Part shown: in pieces, positions 46,001-58,300 of the stretch | Position numbering within the stretch: position 1 is the first letter of the stretch | Layout of the letters: every line of letters begins with the position of its first letter | Source: Lingula anatina | Taxonomy: Eukaryota > Brachiopoda > Lingulata > Lingulida > Lingulidae | Length of the DNA: 64,000 nt | Assembly: GCF_001039355.2 (NCBI RefSeq) | Contig: NW_019775547.1 | Location: 715,637-779,636 of the forward strand | Direction: 5' to 3' | The notes under the pieces: generated by a model | Told to the model about the DNA's origin: nothing | Databases searched by the model: none | Seen by the model: only the letters and a program-made list of their open reading frames with translations | Program-made: the position numbers and the translations under genes

Positions 46001-49000
46001 TTTCACTTCATAACTTTTTGTGAAACGCTGTATTTTTTAAATATTCACAGTTAAACAAAGGCAACAATTATGCTAAGCTATGGCTTAATTGGGGGATTTT
46101 CAGTCAAGCTGCTGTTATTTTAATAATATCAGTTTAAAGCATATGCCTTACTTATATTACAGATCCAAATCAGACACTGCTGTAAGGCGACATTGTCTCC
46201 TCTGCCAGAAGGTAATGGAAGATCCATATCCCATCCACTGGTATTGCAAATATCAGAAGGCTGTACAGCTAGGATGGGCATCAGCTCCTGCTAATGGCCC
46301 AGAAGCCACTGTTTACGACACAGCTGATGCTCTATGTGATTACATGGGTGTACCAAGGTTGGCAAAGAAGAATAAAATTGAGCCCAATGATCATGTAGAT
46401 GAGGACCACCAAGATGCTTACTTTCCTGATGTAAAACTGACAGACCTACCTCAACAAGAACAACAAATTTGGATCAGCAAGCTCCTTCAGATCAATCCCT
46501 TGTGGGCAGCAAAAATCAGCTCATTGGAGGCAGGTAAAGGAGAGCCTGCAAGCATTAATACGACTACAGAGGAAATGCCGTGTGAGATGCAGTTGCCAGC
46601 AACAAATATGAAATCAGAGCTAGCAACAGCAATTTTATCTTTGACAATATTTAAGGCCCCAAGCACAGAAAGGGAAATTAACCCAGAAGACAACGTTAAC
46701 GTGGAGATAAGCTTGACCTTGGGGAACACTGAGAAGAGAGCTGCTGAGTTCCTGAATGAGTTAATTGGTGACATGGTCAATATGCTAATAAAAGGCAAGA
46801 CCTCTGCAGAAGACAGGGTTCTAGGGTGGCAAACAAAAGTATTTGAGTTCATGACAACTTACCAGAAGGTCCACCTTCAGAATAAGAGAAAATCTACAGA
46901 AGAGGGAGGTGAAGGCAAAGACATGCCCCAGAACGAAGAACCAGATAAGCATGCACCAAAGCTGTCTCTTACTGAGAAGCGGAACAGATCTGTGTTTGAC
47001 ACAAAGGGATTTGATACTGTTGTAAGAAGATTGAGTCAGGAAATGACAATGAAGACCATTACAGAAGACCTATCTGATCATGAAAATGAATGGGAGGATG
47101 ATTTGAGTGGCAGGCTGCAACTGAATATAACTGGAGAGTACATAAGACAGAAGGACATCAAGACACGTATAGAGGCAGTTGCGCAAACTGGTGAGTCACT
47201 TTTTGCCCTGGACTGGCAGCCTGTGGAGGAAAAGCTTGACAATGTCTGTGAGCCACAGAGTGTCATGCAACAGATTGGATTGCACACTGGAAAACTTGCT
47301 CCAGATCTCAAACCTCTGCAGAGGAAATCTGGCTATGTGTGTGGCCGTAGTCTCACACACCTGTCTGCATCAGCGTCTGTGAACCACCTCAAAGAAGTTG
47401 TTCCAATGATGCAAGCAATGTCAAAGACAAGACAAAATGCATCTCTGGCAAACTTGACAGCATCAGAAGATACAACTCAGAGTAATGTTCAGAATATGGT
47501 TGCTGGCACCAGACCTCATTTATTGTTAGGTGAATTGATGTCCAAAATAATAGCTAATGACCCAGATGTTGGTTTGAATGTTTTCAAGATGCTTCCAATC
47601 ATACCAGTTGACATTACAGCTGAGTCATTGAAGGATTTGGCCCAAGGTACCGCCCATGGTCTTTTAGCATCATTTGAAGATATGTGTGACATTGCCACTG
47701 AAGTCAGCCAGATGGCAATGGAAGAGTTTTCAAATAAATTGGTTGAGAGTCTTCTGCAGGTGATCTCCACCAAGTTGGATGCTGACAAACAGTGTAGTCA
47801 GAGCCCTTCCACATGCCTGATGACAGTAAGTTTTGCCTTTTTTCAAAGATATTTTTAAACCAAATGCATGTCAAGTTAAGCAGACAGTCTCTGAGTGAGT
47901 GGATATATGAGCTCTGGCCATTTAAATTATTGTAATTTTAGATCAGAATGGGAGATTCTTTATGTTGCTAATAAGGTTGAATCCTTTATCATTTCTAGAA
48001 TGAAGAGACTGAGAGCCAACAACCAGGACAATGCTTTCACCATGACATTCCATCAACACATACAATCATTGGTCAGGTGCAGCAGCTAATGGAGAAAGAA
48101 ATGATTGAGATCAGAAATGACGAGAATCAAATGATAACAGAGGTAAAGCACACCAAGTCATCAAGAAAAAAAGGGAGTAGATCATTCATGAAGCCTCACA
48201 TGAGGAGAAAAGACTAATACTCTATTTAGAATGCAGAATGAAGTTGAAGACAGAATAATATGTCAGCATCTTTTAATAACCATTTTGCTTTCATTGTGTG
48301 AACCTTTGTGTGTGTTTTGCTTTTTATATAAGCTTTTTTCAATTATTGCAGGCGTTTACCTACCATTACCTGGATGCACTGATTTTTAATGCCATCATTA
48401 GAGCTCAGTATGCCATTTTACACCAAAGCGATAGGGAAATTCAGGATCAAGAGTGCCAGGATAAAGAACAAGCTATTAAATTTGCCCAGGATCTTCTGCA
48501 TAAGGATGTCGATGCATTTTATAATGACAAGTGAGCCTTTTGTTTTCTTTAAAAACGTCAATGTCATAATAAAAGTTCAATTATATATACAGTTATTTCT
48601 ATTGAAATCAATTTAAGAACTACAGAAGGGAAATAGCAAATTTGAATACTAAATAACAACTGGATTTTTCAGCTGGGAAGCATGCAAGCAGACAGTCCAG
48701 CTAGGCCTCTTGGCTCTTAACAAACAGGGGGATGTGTTTGTAAAGGAACAAGAATTAAAGGAATCAATCCTGGATAATGCTAAGACAATCGCCCAAAATG
48801 TTGCTGCTCTTGTGATGAAGGTAAAGACTATGTGCATTTTGGTTAATATTGAACATGTGAATTTATTCAGACTATTTCTTTTAAATCTACTTGATGAAAA
48901 CAAAAAAAGTTTGGTGATTTGACAGAGTCATAATACTCTAACATCACTAACTTCTAAAAATCTTTGAATTGTATAAGTTCCAACATTACTTTTATGTTTG

Positions 49001-51463
49001 TTCAGCCCTGTAAACAAATTATTTAGTAAATATAAGATATTTTGCACCTCTTATAATACAGAAAGCCATCCAGGAAGTCAAACTGAAGACAGCATCAGAA
49101 GCAATTCTCCAGGAAGTGCTATCAAATGCTGCCTTGGTGTTGGAGGTGCAGTTTAAAGATGGTTTTTCAGAAGGGGGGAGGACTCAAAGTACAGATGCAA
49201 AATATGACATCACTTGATTTTAGACTTTTTTTTGTAAATACATGACTTTTTGCCAGTTGACAAAATTTTAATTTTAATATTTATAATTGAAAGGGAAAAG
49301 ATGATATCACATATAACAGCATATGTAACAGTACTATATACACATCTATTACTTCAGAATGCAAATGCAGCTTCCAGACAAGAACTTCCCAGAGTGGTGT
49401 CTGCAGATCTGGTGCAAATCAAAGATGGTAGGTACACTAGGGCAGGGCTTGGGCATAGAGAATTTCCACTCAATAATCATTACAATTTGCACAGTAAATT
49501 GGTATATATTATGTCAAAGATTGATATACATTATAATTATGTAATGTGATTAATTCTTAATACAGTACTGTTATTTATGAACTTCAGATAAAGAACAGGT
49601 TGTACAAATGCAAGAGTTACCTATCAAAGAACATGAGCCTCCGAATGAGGTAAGAATCATTGTCAATTCTTTATACAATAAAAGTGATTTGAATAAAAAA
49701 AAACATAACTTATTTGAAAAATACTATTTGACCATTTTGAGAATTATGACTGTTTGCGGCAAAATAAAACTGTACAATATCGTACTGTAGTTGACTGGAA
49801 TAATCAAGCAAAATTCACAGTTGTAACACAGGAATCACACTATGGCAAACAAAATTACTCCTTCAGATATTGAAAAATGGTCAGTGAAATAGATAATTAC
49901 TGCTTTGGTTCTTTTAATTTTTTCAGAATGTGACACCAGCCTCTTCAAATGAGTCAGTTGTTTCCTCCGTTGGATTGGGGGATATCATGACAGTTCGTGA
50001 AGGTAAGCAGCAACAGCATTGATTTCATGTAAAGCATTGCAAATTGAATACCACTGGGCTGTTTATTATCATATTATCAGGAGATTAACGTATTACAACT
50101 ATGGCTAAGCACTTATCTAATTCTCAAAAATGAAAGGTTTTTAAATGGGTGGGGAGGGCGCCACCCCCCTTCCCCGAATCTTTTTAAAAGACAAAAGGAG
50201 ATACTGCATAAGATACAACAAAGACCCACAGATGCACTGCAGAATGACCCATATTATAATAGCAAAATATTTCCCTTAAAAGATAAGATAATTACGCCTC
50301 ATCCCCTAATTGTGGAAATTGTTATTCTGCCAGTTATATAAAAGACTATATGCATGGGCCATTTGACTACAGCAAAAATTTGTCGGCTGGTAAGCCATGA
50401 TATGTGTTTGTTTCAACTTTCAGAGCTCAAAGATTGCAGAAACTTGCTTAATGGTTTTAGAGATGTTGACCTCATGTCTTCAGAGAACAGAAGACTCCTT
50501 AATCTACCGAAGGCAAGCAGAAGCCTTGACTCTGTAGTCAGATCCCTGTCAGAGGCTAACAAGGCCATGCCGTGCAAGAAATTAAACACATCTTTGCCAC
50601 AGGTAGATCGCTTTGAGGAAATCCACAGAAACAAAGCTTTCTTATCTACCTGTGAAATTGCTCCTTCCTTGCCATCAGGATCCAAAGATGTGGTTATTGA
50701 CATTAAGATGAAACAAGGTACTAGCTATTTTGCCATAATTTGGAAAAGAATGATAATTATTGCTAGTAGTAGTTTTGATATTTTTATGTAGTTTGTTGCT
50801 CCTCATAAAGTGAACAGATTTGAAGCACAAGCACTCAGTGGACATTTATTTAAGAGCAGGACTCTCTTTGTTTTTATACTTTAAAATTCCTCATTTCAGA
50901 AGACGTTGCACTCGATGTCATTATTGATGTAGAAGAAGGTAATACTCTTTTTATTAATATTATTCCGTTTTTTCAGTCATCTATTAGTCAAGAAAGATAA
51001 TGCTATTTGTTGAAAAGGTGACATTCTGTTACTCAATCCCATGTATGCTTCATTTCCCAGAGAGATAGCATCGAGTCATTCGGACTTGTGACATAAGGTC
51101 AATTGTTTTTCAGATGATGGAAATCGGATTTCAGAACAGCCAACTGAAGAACAAAGACCTTTAAACGATATGGAACTCCTACATGTAGAGATGATGGTAA
51201 AGGGAGAATTTAAGAAACTACTTCCACACTGGGTGAAATACATCATCTTTGCACTTTTGATTTGTTCCATTGCCGTGTCATTATTTTTCACTGACATTTA
51301 TGCCATGTCATTTGAAGATGAAAATCTCAACCACTGGCTGCTACTGGTTGGTTTGGCCATGCTGGAGGATTTCATCGTTTTCCAACCAGTCAAATGCTTG
51401 TTTATTCACTTTTACTTCATGGTGTTCCCACAGCACAGAAATGTGATCAACAACCCAGTCTAA
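40670..51463 (+). CDS. Polycystin-1-like membrane protein: PLAT domain, five membrane segments, no channel module
   Basis: Twenty-two phase-consistent exons: 40670-40754, 41473-41850, 42452-42874, 43136-43314, 43582-43660, 43844-43978, 44285-44348, 44483-44623, 44827-45185, 45428-45614, 45751-45906, 46163-47825, 47999-48142, 48352-48530, 48673-48820, 49062-49145, 49358-49427, 49588-49649, 49927-50002, 50424-50717, 50900-50938 and 51114-51463; 1764 residues. Order: signal peptide (1-28), two homologous ectodomain repeats (exons 2 and 3), TM1 (~329-350), PLAT domain (~367-490; GFYAYIITLRTS, HAGTNGKIKIQLF, LGELTHVLVTLNGYGVKAKWHL), TM2 (~530-549), TM3 (~570-591), a ~1100-residue loop, TM4 (~1691-1712) and TM5 (~1723-1745; HWLLLVGLAMLEDFIVFQPVK, a polycystin-1 signature). 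It stops 19 residues later, without the six-segment channel. No GAIN/GPS or REJ region. A polyadenylation signal is at 51837. Confidence 0.85.
43029..43110. repeat. (CTTT)n/(CTTC)n microsatellite
   Basis: In intron 3 of the polycystin-like gene, about 25 bases before the exon 4 acceptor region. Confidence 0.95.
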
Positions 51464-51836
51464 CTGTATTACCTTGATTGGATCAATTATGTATCTTAAT
51501 GTGAAAAACAATACATACCGTACAAAGGAATATGACTGACTTTGATGCGACTTCCTTATTATTTGGAACAATCAACCAAAAACAATAGAATATTTAAACT
51601 AAGATGTATGAAATGGGTTCCTTTAATTGCAAACTTTATCGAAAAAAATTTTCGATTTCTCACTATAGTTCAGTTTTTTAATTCAGCATCCCATGAACAC
51701 TGCTGTTGATTTTGACTTTCAAAAAAAAGCTTTATATTTCATGTTTTGACTGCCATTATCAGGTTCTATTCTGCAGAAAAAAACTTCATAATTATGCAAA
51801 ACAATTCAAACCTTTCATTTGGCTATAATGTGTAAT

Positions 51837-51842
51837 AATAAA
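51837..51842 (+). terminator. Polyadenylation signal AATAAA of the polycystin-like gene
   Basis: First canonical hexamer after the stop, 374 bases downstream. Confidence 0.55.
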
Positions 51843-52643
51843 GGCTTTAGCATTCTTTTTTTTTTTTTTTCATCTTTTTTACTTTTCTTTCTATGCCATG
51901 TGTACCTTTCATTGAAAGACAATTGCCAAAACAATTCTGTCAAGAGTTTAGTGCCCTATTTTGGAAGTTATATATAAAAGGTAATGATTAAAGCTTGGTA
52001 TACATATACAAAGACAAGTTTTCTAAAAAATCTTACACAATGATTGTTGCCTTTACGGTTGAGCAAAAGTGAAACAAATATCTTTTATAGCAAAATTAGT
52101 CCTTGTTTTAGGTCAAAATTAAATATCAATTTCTTCAGTAATTGTCCTGTGGCTAAATGGGTTCCTGTGACATTCACACTAGTCAAAATCCCTTCCATTC
52201 TGATGACTCACTCTTGCCACCTTATTAAAAAAATTGAACAAAGCCAAAATGTATCTTAAGTTTGTATTACCTAAAGAGTAGTTGGGAAGCAGAGCTAGCT
52301 CTCCTAGAAAGAGCCTTGCCAGTGGCTGTTGCAGCCTTTTTGGAGCAACTGTAATAGGTGATGACCCCACCTATAGCATGCCCTCTTAGACATGGCTTTA
52401 GCTGCTTTTTTGACCCTACAATTTGGACTGGCATTCCTTTAAGTTCTTCTTTAAGTATCAATGGTGATTTTGCACTTCTGTTAGGACCTTTTTGCTACCA
52501 CGGTCAAGCCTGTTGATCAGCATGCTGTCATTCCACACTCCCAATTTGAGTCTCCGCAGCAAGTAAATATGGCCATTCTCCCAGAGCCCGTTTTCTAATA
52601 TACGTTACTTGTTCCCCTTCTGTTCATAATGTTTTAACATATT

Positions 52644-53734
52644 TGTTCCATCCGGTCCTCCACCAAAATTTACAATTGTTATCGAATGAAGTATGTAAAA
52701 AATTCCAATGGGTAAATCTTTTGGGGACACCCCATATTTATGAAAAGATGCATTTGTACAGCCAAATTCTCATGATTAAAAGCATTTGAATTGTTTTGTT
52801 CTTTTATTTTCATATCTGTAAAAAGTCGCAGACTATTCTGTTCATACATTCTACTTCAAAACTAATGAAAGTGCATTATACAGCCTTCTATCAGATCTAG
52901 GTATCCATGTTTTGTACTTTCATGTCAAAGTTGTAAGTTCCTGGGGTTTGAAAAATGCTATTAATGTACCATCTTAGGAGATGGTGATGCTAGTGTTTCC
53001 CTTAGTTATTGTTTACTCGCCATTGACAAACATTAAGTAGATAACTACAGAGTATTTATTGAAGGTAATACCCCAAGACAGAAAACAAACCTTGTTGGGT
53101 ATTGATTATGCCTAAAGTTACATAATGTTCCAAAACAAAGTTCTTTTCACAAAATATTCAAAAATTAAAATAGCAATTGGAGTAATGTTATCATCTACAA
53201 ACATAAGTATCTAAAATATCTCCAATGTAAAAACTGAATCACATTACTATTTTGTTATACGAAAGTTAAATGTATAACACTTGAAAAAATACAACACCAC
53301 ATCATAAAACTTTAGTCATTGTGGTACATTCATTACTTGGTTCTTTAAAAAATATGTACATATACCAACACCTGCAAAACCTTGCATCTATCTGTAAATT
53401 GTACCTTTGTATCCCCAGGTGATGAAATGTGTACATAATATGAATATCAACATTTTAAGTTGACAATTTCAATTGGTAAATATAACTATTCTGTCTTTTA
53501 TCCTAACAATGATGAGCCCTTATTTGTTAAAATGTAAACAAAATGTTTTTTTTTTTTCTATTCACAGAAAATAAACATACATGCCATTCATTAAAATTAG
53601 ACTGGAAAGACTAAGCAGAGTATGAATGTCTGTATTCATTCTGATACATGTTAGCAAGTGTCCATGCAGTCAATTTCTTTTTTTCTTAGTAGCTGATGAT
53701 GCAGTTCCTGTAATATTTCTCTTCCTGTTTTTCC
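52644..53734. repeat. Direct repeat C, copy 1
   Basis: About 1.09 kb, nearly identical to 53995-55088, starting at GTTCCATCCGGTCC and ending at the N at 53735. Confidence 0.9.
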
Positions 53735-53735
53735 N
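53735..53735. other. Single-N gap
   Basis: Lies at the end of repeat C copy 1. The next 259 bases (53736-53994) have no partner upstream. Confidence 0.9.
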
Positions 53736-53994
53736 TCTTTTCTTTTCGAAGAATATTATTCATTTTTTCATTTATTCTTTAAATACAGTAAATAAAATTA
53801 AATAAAGCAGAATTAAATTTGTTTTACGTTTCATTTTGGTCTAATGACATTCAACTGCAGTTTCACTGCGGAGCAGTTCTATTTGATTGACGGAAGCCTA
53901 ACATGGCCACTGGTCTTCAGAGCTAGTAAAAATGACTCCAAGGTATATTTAATATTTACAAGCTAATTTTTTCGTTGCTCTGACACTCGGGATA

Positions 53995-55088
53995 GTTCCA
54001 TCCGGTCCTCCACCAAAATTAACAATTGTTATCAAATGAAGTATGTATAGAATTCCAATGGGTAAATCTTTTGGGGATGCCCCATATTTATGAAAAGATG
54101 CATTTGTACAGCCAAATTCTCATGATTAAAAGCTTTTGAATTGTTTTGTTCTTTTATTTTCATATCTGTAAAAAGTCGCAGACTATTCTGTTCATACATT
54201 CTACTTCAAAACTAATGAAAGTGCATTATACAGCCTTCTATCAGATCTAGGTATCCACATTTTGTACTTTCATGTCAAAGTTGTAAGTTCCTGGGGTTTC
54301 ATAAATGCTGTAATGTACCATCTTAGGAGATGGTGATGCTAGTGTTTCCCTTAGTTATTGTTTACTCGCCATTGACAAACATTAAGTAGATAACTACAGA
54401 GTATTTATTGAAGGTAATACCTCAAGATAGAAAACAAACCTTGTTGGGTATTGATTATGCCTAAAGTTACATAATGTTCCAAAACAAAGTTCTTTTTACA
54501 AAATATTCAAAAATTAAAATAGCAATTGGAGTAATGTTATTATCTACAAAAATAAGTATCTAAAATATCTCCAATGTAAAAACTGAATCACATTACTATT
54601 TTGTTATACGAAACCAGAAGTTAAATGTATAACACTTGAAAAAATACAACTCCACATCATAAAACTTTAGTCATTATGGTACATTCATTACTTGGTTCTT
54701 TAAAAAATATGTACATATACCAACACCTGCAAAACCTTGCATCTATCTGTAAATTGTACCTTTGTATCCCCAGGTGATGAAATGTGTACATAATATGAAT
54801 ATCAACATTTTAACAGTTGACAGTTTCAATTGGTAAATATAACTATTCTGTCTTTTATCCTAACAATAACGAGCCCTTATTTTTTAAAATGTAAACAAAA
54901 TGTTTTTTTTTCTATTCACAGAAAATAAACATACATGCCATTCATTAAAATTTGACTGAAAAGACTAAGCAGAGTACGAATGTCTGTATTCATTCTGATA
55001 CATGTTAGCAAGTGTCCATGCAGTTAATTTCTTTTTTTCTTAGTAGCTGATGATGCAGTTCCAGTAATATTTCTCTTCCTGTTTTTCC
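53995..55088. repeat. Direct repeat C, copy 2
   Basis: Second copy of 52644-53734. It continues into unique sequence leading to MDC1. Confidence 0.9.
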
Positions 55089-55337
55089 CACCATCTGAGA
55101 TCTCTGGTTTTATGGCAAATGTGAGACATAATTAAGGCAAAATGCTGATGACAAACTTCTAAATATATTTCCAGTATTTAAATAAATCAATTTGCACTTC
55201 ATATCTTTTTAATCCACAATATTTGTTTACAGTATTCAATGAATTATCAAATGTTAAATTAACCTTACTGGTTTGTGTGGACAGTTGCTGAGAAGAGAAG
55301 AATGTTCTAATAATTTACAGCAGAATCACTAAGAAAT

Positions 55338-58300
55338 TCATCCAAAAGAAGCATTAAATACAATAAAAGGATATGAATCGACGTCAATCTTCTGCTGTAG
55401 AAGGCCAGTCAGAAGAAACTCTGGGCTTACACAAGGGATTCCCATATCACTAACGGCTTTGAAGTTCTTTGTTTCTTCATTCTCCCCAACTATGACAAAA
55501 ATGTTATCCCCCACTTTCTTTGGCATTGTGGCCAAATACTGCCCTCCTGCACACTTGACTATCTCTGGAAAAGGAAAACTGCTAGGTTAATAATTTTACT
55601 TCAATTACCCTCTGATGAGATATTTACTTGATTGTTGTTTTTGACATGCAGTTACATGTCAAACAGATAGACAAGGTGTTCATACCATGCTGACCTATAA
55701 TTACAATCATGAATGCTCCAAGCATAAACTTTTTTTTACATCACTTTAGCAACTAGACTATAAATATCAGTAAATAGTAAAATGTTACTTTTTTGCCACC
55801 ACTATTACAGGTGTTTTTGTTTTGTATTTGCATAATTAAACCTGTATTATCTGACAACATTGTAGCATTTACGAACTTGCAAGTTCATACACAGTAGACG
55901 TAGAGAAGACCCAGACACTGTGGTAAAAGTCAGATACATCACTCCTCAGCAAGGTTCACATGGCATCCTCTAGTTTTTAAACTGGTAACAATTACATGCA
56001 TTTCACTGACTTGAGGTATCTCTATCACTTATTCTGAGATAAGAAACAAAATAGGATCATGTTTTTCTTCTTTATCTCTGCATTCCATACCTTTGATATC
56101 AGCAGGTGGCGGTGCTGTTGACTTAGTTGCATGAATCTTACACCCAGTCAATAAAGGACGCATGGCAGCTTTCTGAATGGAATCCCTAAGGTTGAACTTA
56201 AACTTCTGTTCTGCTGCTCCATCCTTTACCAGAAAAGGGTGGGCATCTGAAAGACAGCATCAATGGGATTCAAATAAAGGAAAATTTTATAGGGCAGCCA
56301 TTTTCCAAACAAATTTCATGTTTAAATTTGTAATATTCAGATAAATGTCTACTGCTTACTTTCAACTGTCAGCTAACTTTATTTAGCAGCTCTGCATAGT
56401 TCAGAATTATTCAGAACCTTATTGCCATGTCACCATTATAGAGTCCATTTACCAATAAATGTATGTGCATCTTTGCATCTGTCAATCCACTCAATGGACA
56501 CAATGGGGATCCCTCTGCCCAAGGCACACAAGAATTTCAGTGTTCTTCTTACCTATCAATAATATTGTTTCTATAATGGCATAAGAACATATTTGCCCCC
56601 CAAATTTCTTTAAATCTCAAGATACCCCCCTCCCCAATTATGACATATCATGACCAAAATGACTTCTCAAATTACTGCATTTTTGGGCATTTAAAAAATT
56701 AAAATTTAACTGCTTGCAGTTTTTTTAGTAGGCTGCATGTCATAGAAAATTTAAATATGTATATCTGCAAGCATTTCTTGGAACTTGTCTACAACCAACC
56801 ATTTTCAAGACTGACCTACTGAATTTGTATGAAGTTAGTCACCACTCCTCAACTGTCACAGTTAACTGTAATCTTTTATAAAATCATGAATAAGACACAA
56901 CTTACTTTGTCTGTGACAAGGTGTGTGCAATCCTGAATGGAATGGACTAACTCCCCACCAAGGTTTTTGATAGTCTAAAATAGAAATCTTATCATATTGG
57001 ACACAGATTTTTTATTCCTTGTCGCTTAAATGTAGCAGTCTCTTCAAACTAGATGGCTCACATAATTTTTCTTATCTTTATCAGAAAAACCACAGAATAA
57101 GAATAAAAGATTACTAAAAAAAAGAAATAACAATACTGAACTCACCTTACTTCCATCTTCATCAAGCACTCCAGTAAACATAATCTTTGGCTTGGTAAAT
57201 GTTCTATGTCTGAGACTGGGAGATTCAATGGTCTGGGAGGTATCATGCTCTCTAGCTGGCGTTCCAAGGGAAGTTCTTTTGTTTCTTTTAGAACCAGTAT
57301 CTCGGGAATCATTCTTAGAAAGGCAAAATTTGAGTATACTGTAATTTTGTGAATCTAGTAAGTTGATTTAAAAACAACCCCAAACAAAGTGTCAAAGCTG
57401 TGGATAATAAATACAGTGTTTAATACTGGACAATCTTATTTCTTAAAAATAATCAAATTCAATATATTAATGAGGCAAAGATCAGAAGAAGCCTCGCCTG
57501 TTTCACTAATATTCAAGATATTTAGTGGCCCACGTCATAAGTTTTTCACTTACACTTGACTGACTGTCAGAGGACAGGTCTCTTTTCTTCCTGCCAACTC
57601 TCTCTGGTTCAATCAAAATTGATTCTTCTGATTTATTCCGGGCTGAGGCCCTTTGCCCCCTTGTAGTTTGCACTGGAATCTCTTCAGGTTTGACAAAGCC
57701 CTCTTTTTTCTGTTCTACCTTGGCAGACGCCTGCCTGCTACGGGCACTTCTAGTAGCTGCTGGGGTTTCATCATTTACTGCAGGTTCAATAGTCATATTA
57801 TCTCTACCTGCTGATTTTTGTTTTGTCCTACTTTTTCTCACCGTTTTTGATGTTTGATTTTCTGTAATATGGGTGTCCCTCTTGTTAGGAGAAGGCCCTT
57901 TCAACTGTTCATCTTTGTTCTCTTCTGAAACATTTATACTGGCTACACAGCTTTGTCTTTGTCTCTTGTTCCTGCCTCCTGTCCTTGTTGATGTCTCAGG
58001 TGCTGCAATACTAATAGATGTCAGTTTACTCTCACTTTCTTTTTGTTTTATATCTGCAGCCTTCTTTGGCCTCTCTGCTGAATCATTTTCTTGCTTCTCC
58101 TTGCTAGAATGACCCCTACTGGATCTTCTTACAGAAGATGATAGTTCATCAGACACCTCTGAAGCATTGTCTGTTCTATCTGAATCTTGTTCATCTGTAT
58201 TTCTGTTTGTCCCCAAGCTTCTTGATCTTCTGGTACTTGACTGAGGCTTTTCCACATGGTCTGCTTTTTCCACCTTACTTTTCTGTTCTTTCTGTTTTAC

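Larger units (their letters stand above)
51464..55337. other. Intergenic region between tail-to-tail polycystin-like gene and MDC1
   Basis: Contains the 3' UTR end of the polycystin-like gene and the repeat pair C. A lone minus-strand ORF at 52267-52461 (with CLRGHAIGGVITYY) looks protein-like but has no splice partner or recognised family. Otherwise nothing coding. Confidence 0.5.

Noticed and set aside
46487-47788. Minus-strand ORFs of 77-121 residues
   Set aside because: Antisense of the large polycystin-like exon, which has full phase support.
52267-52461. Minus-strand ORF (CLRGHAIGGVITYY...) as a gene
   Set aside because: It looks protein-like, but no acceptor in frame, no second exon and no recognised family; perhaps an old retrocopy fragment.
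51464-55337. Missing polycystin channel exons downstream of the stop
   Set aside because: Both strands were read for the six-segment channel domain and no hydrophobic exon with splice sites was found before MDC1.
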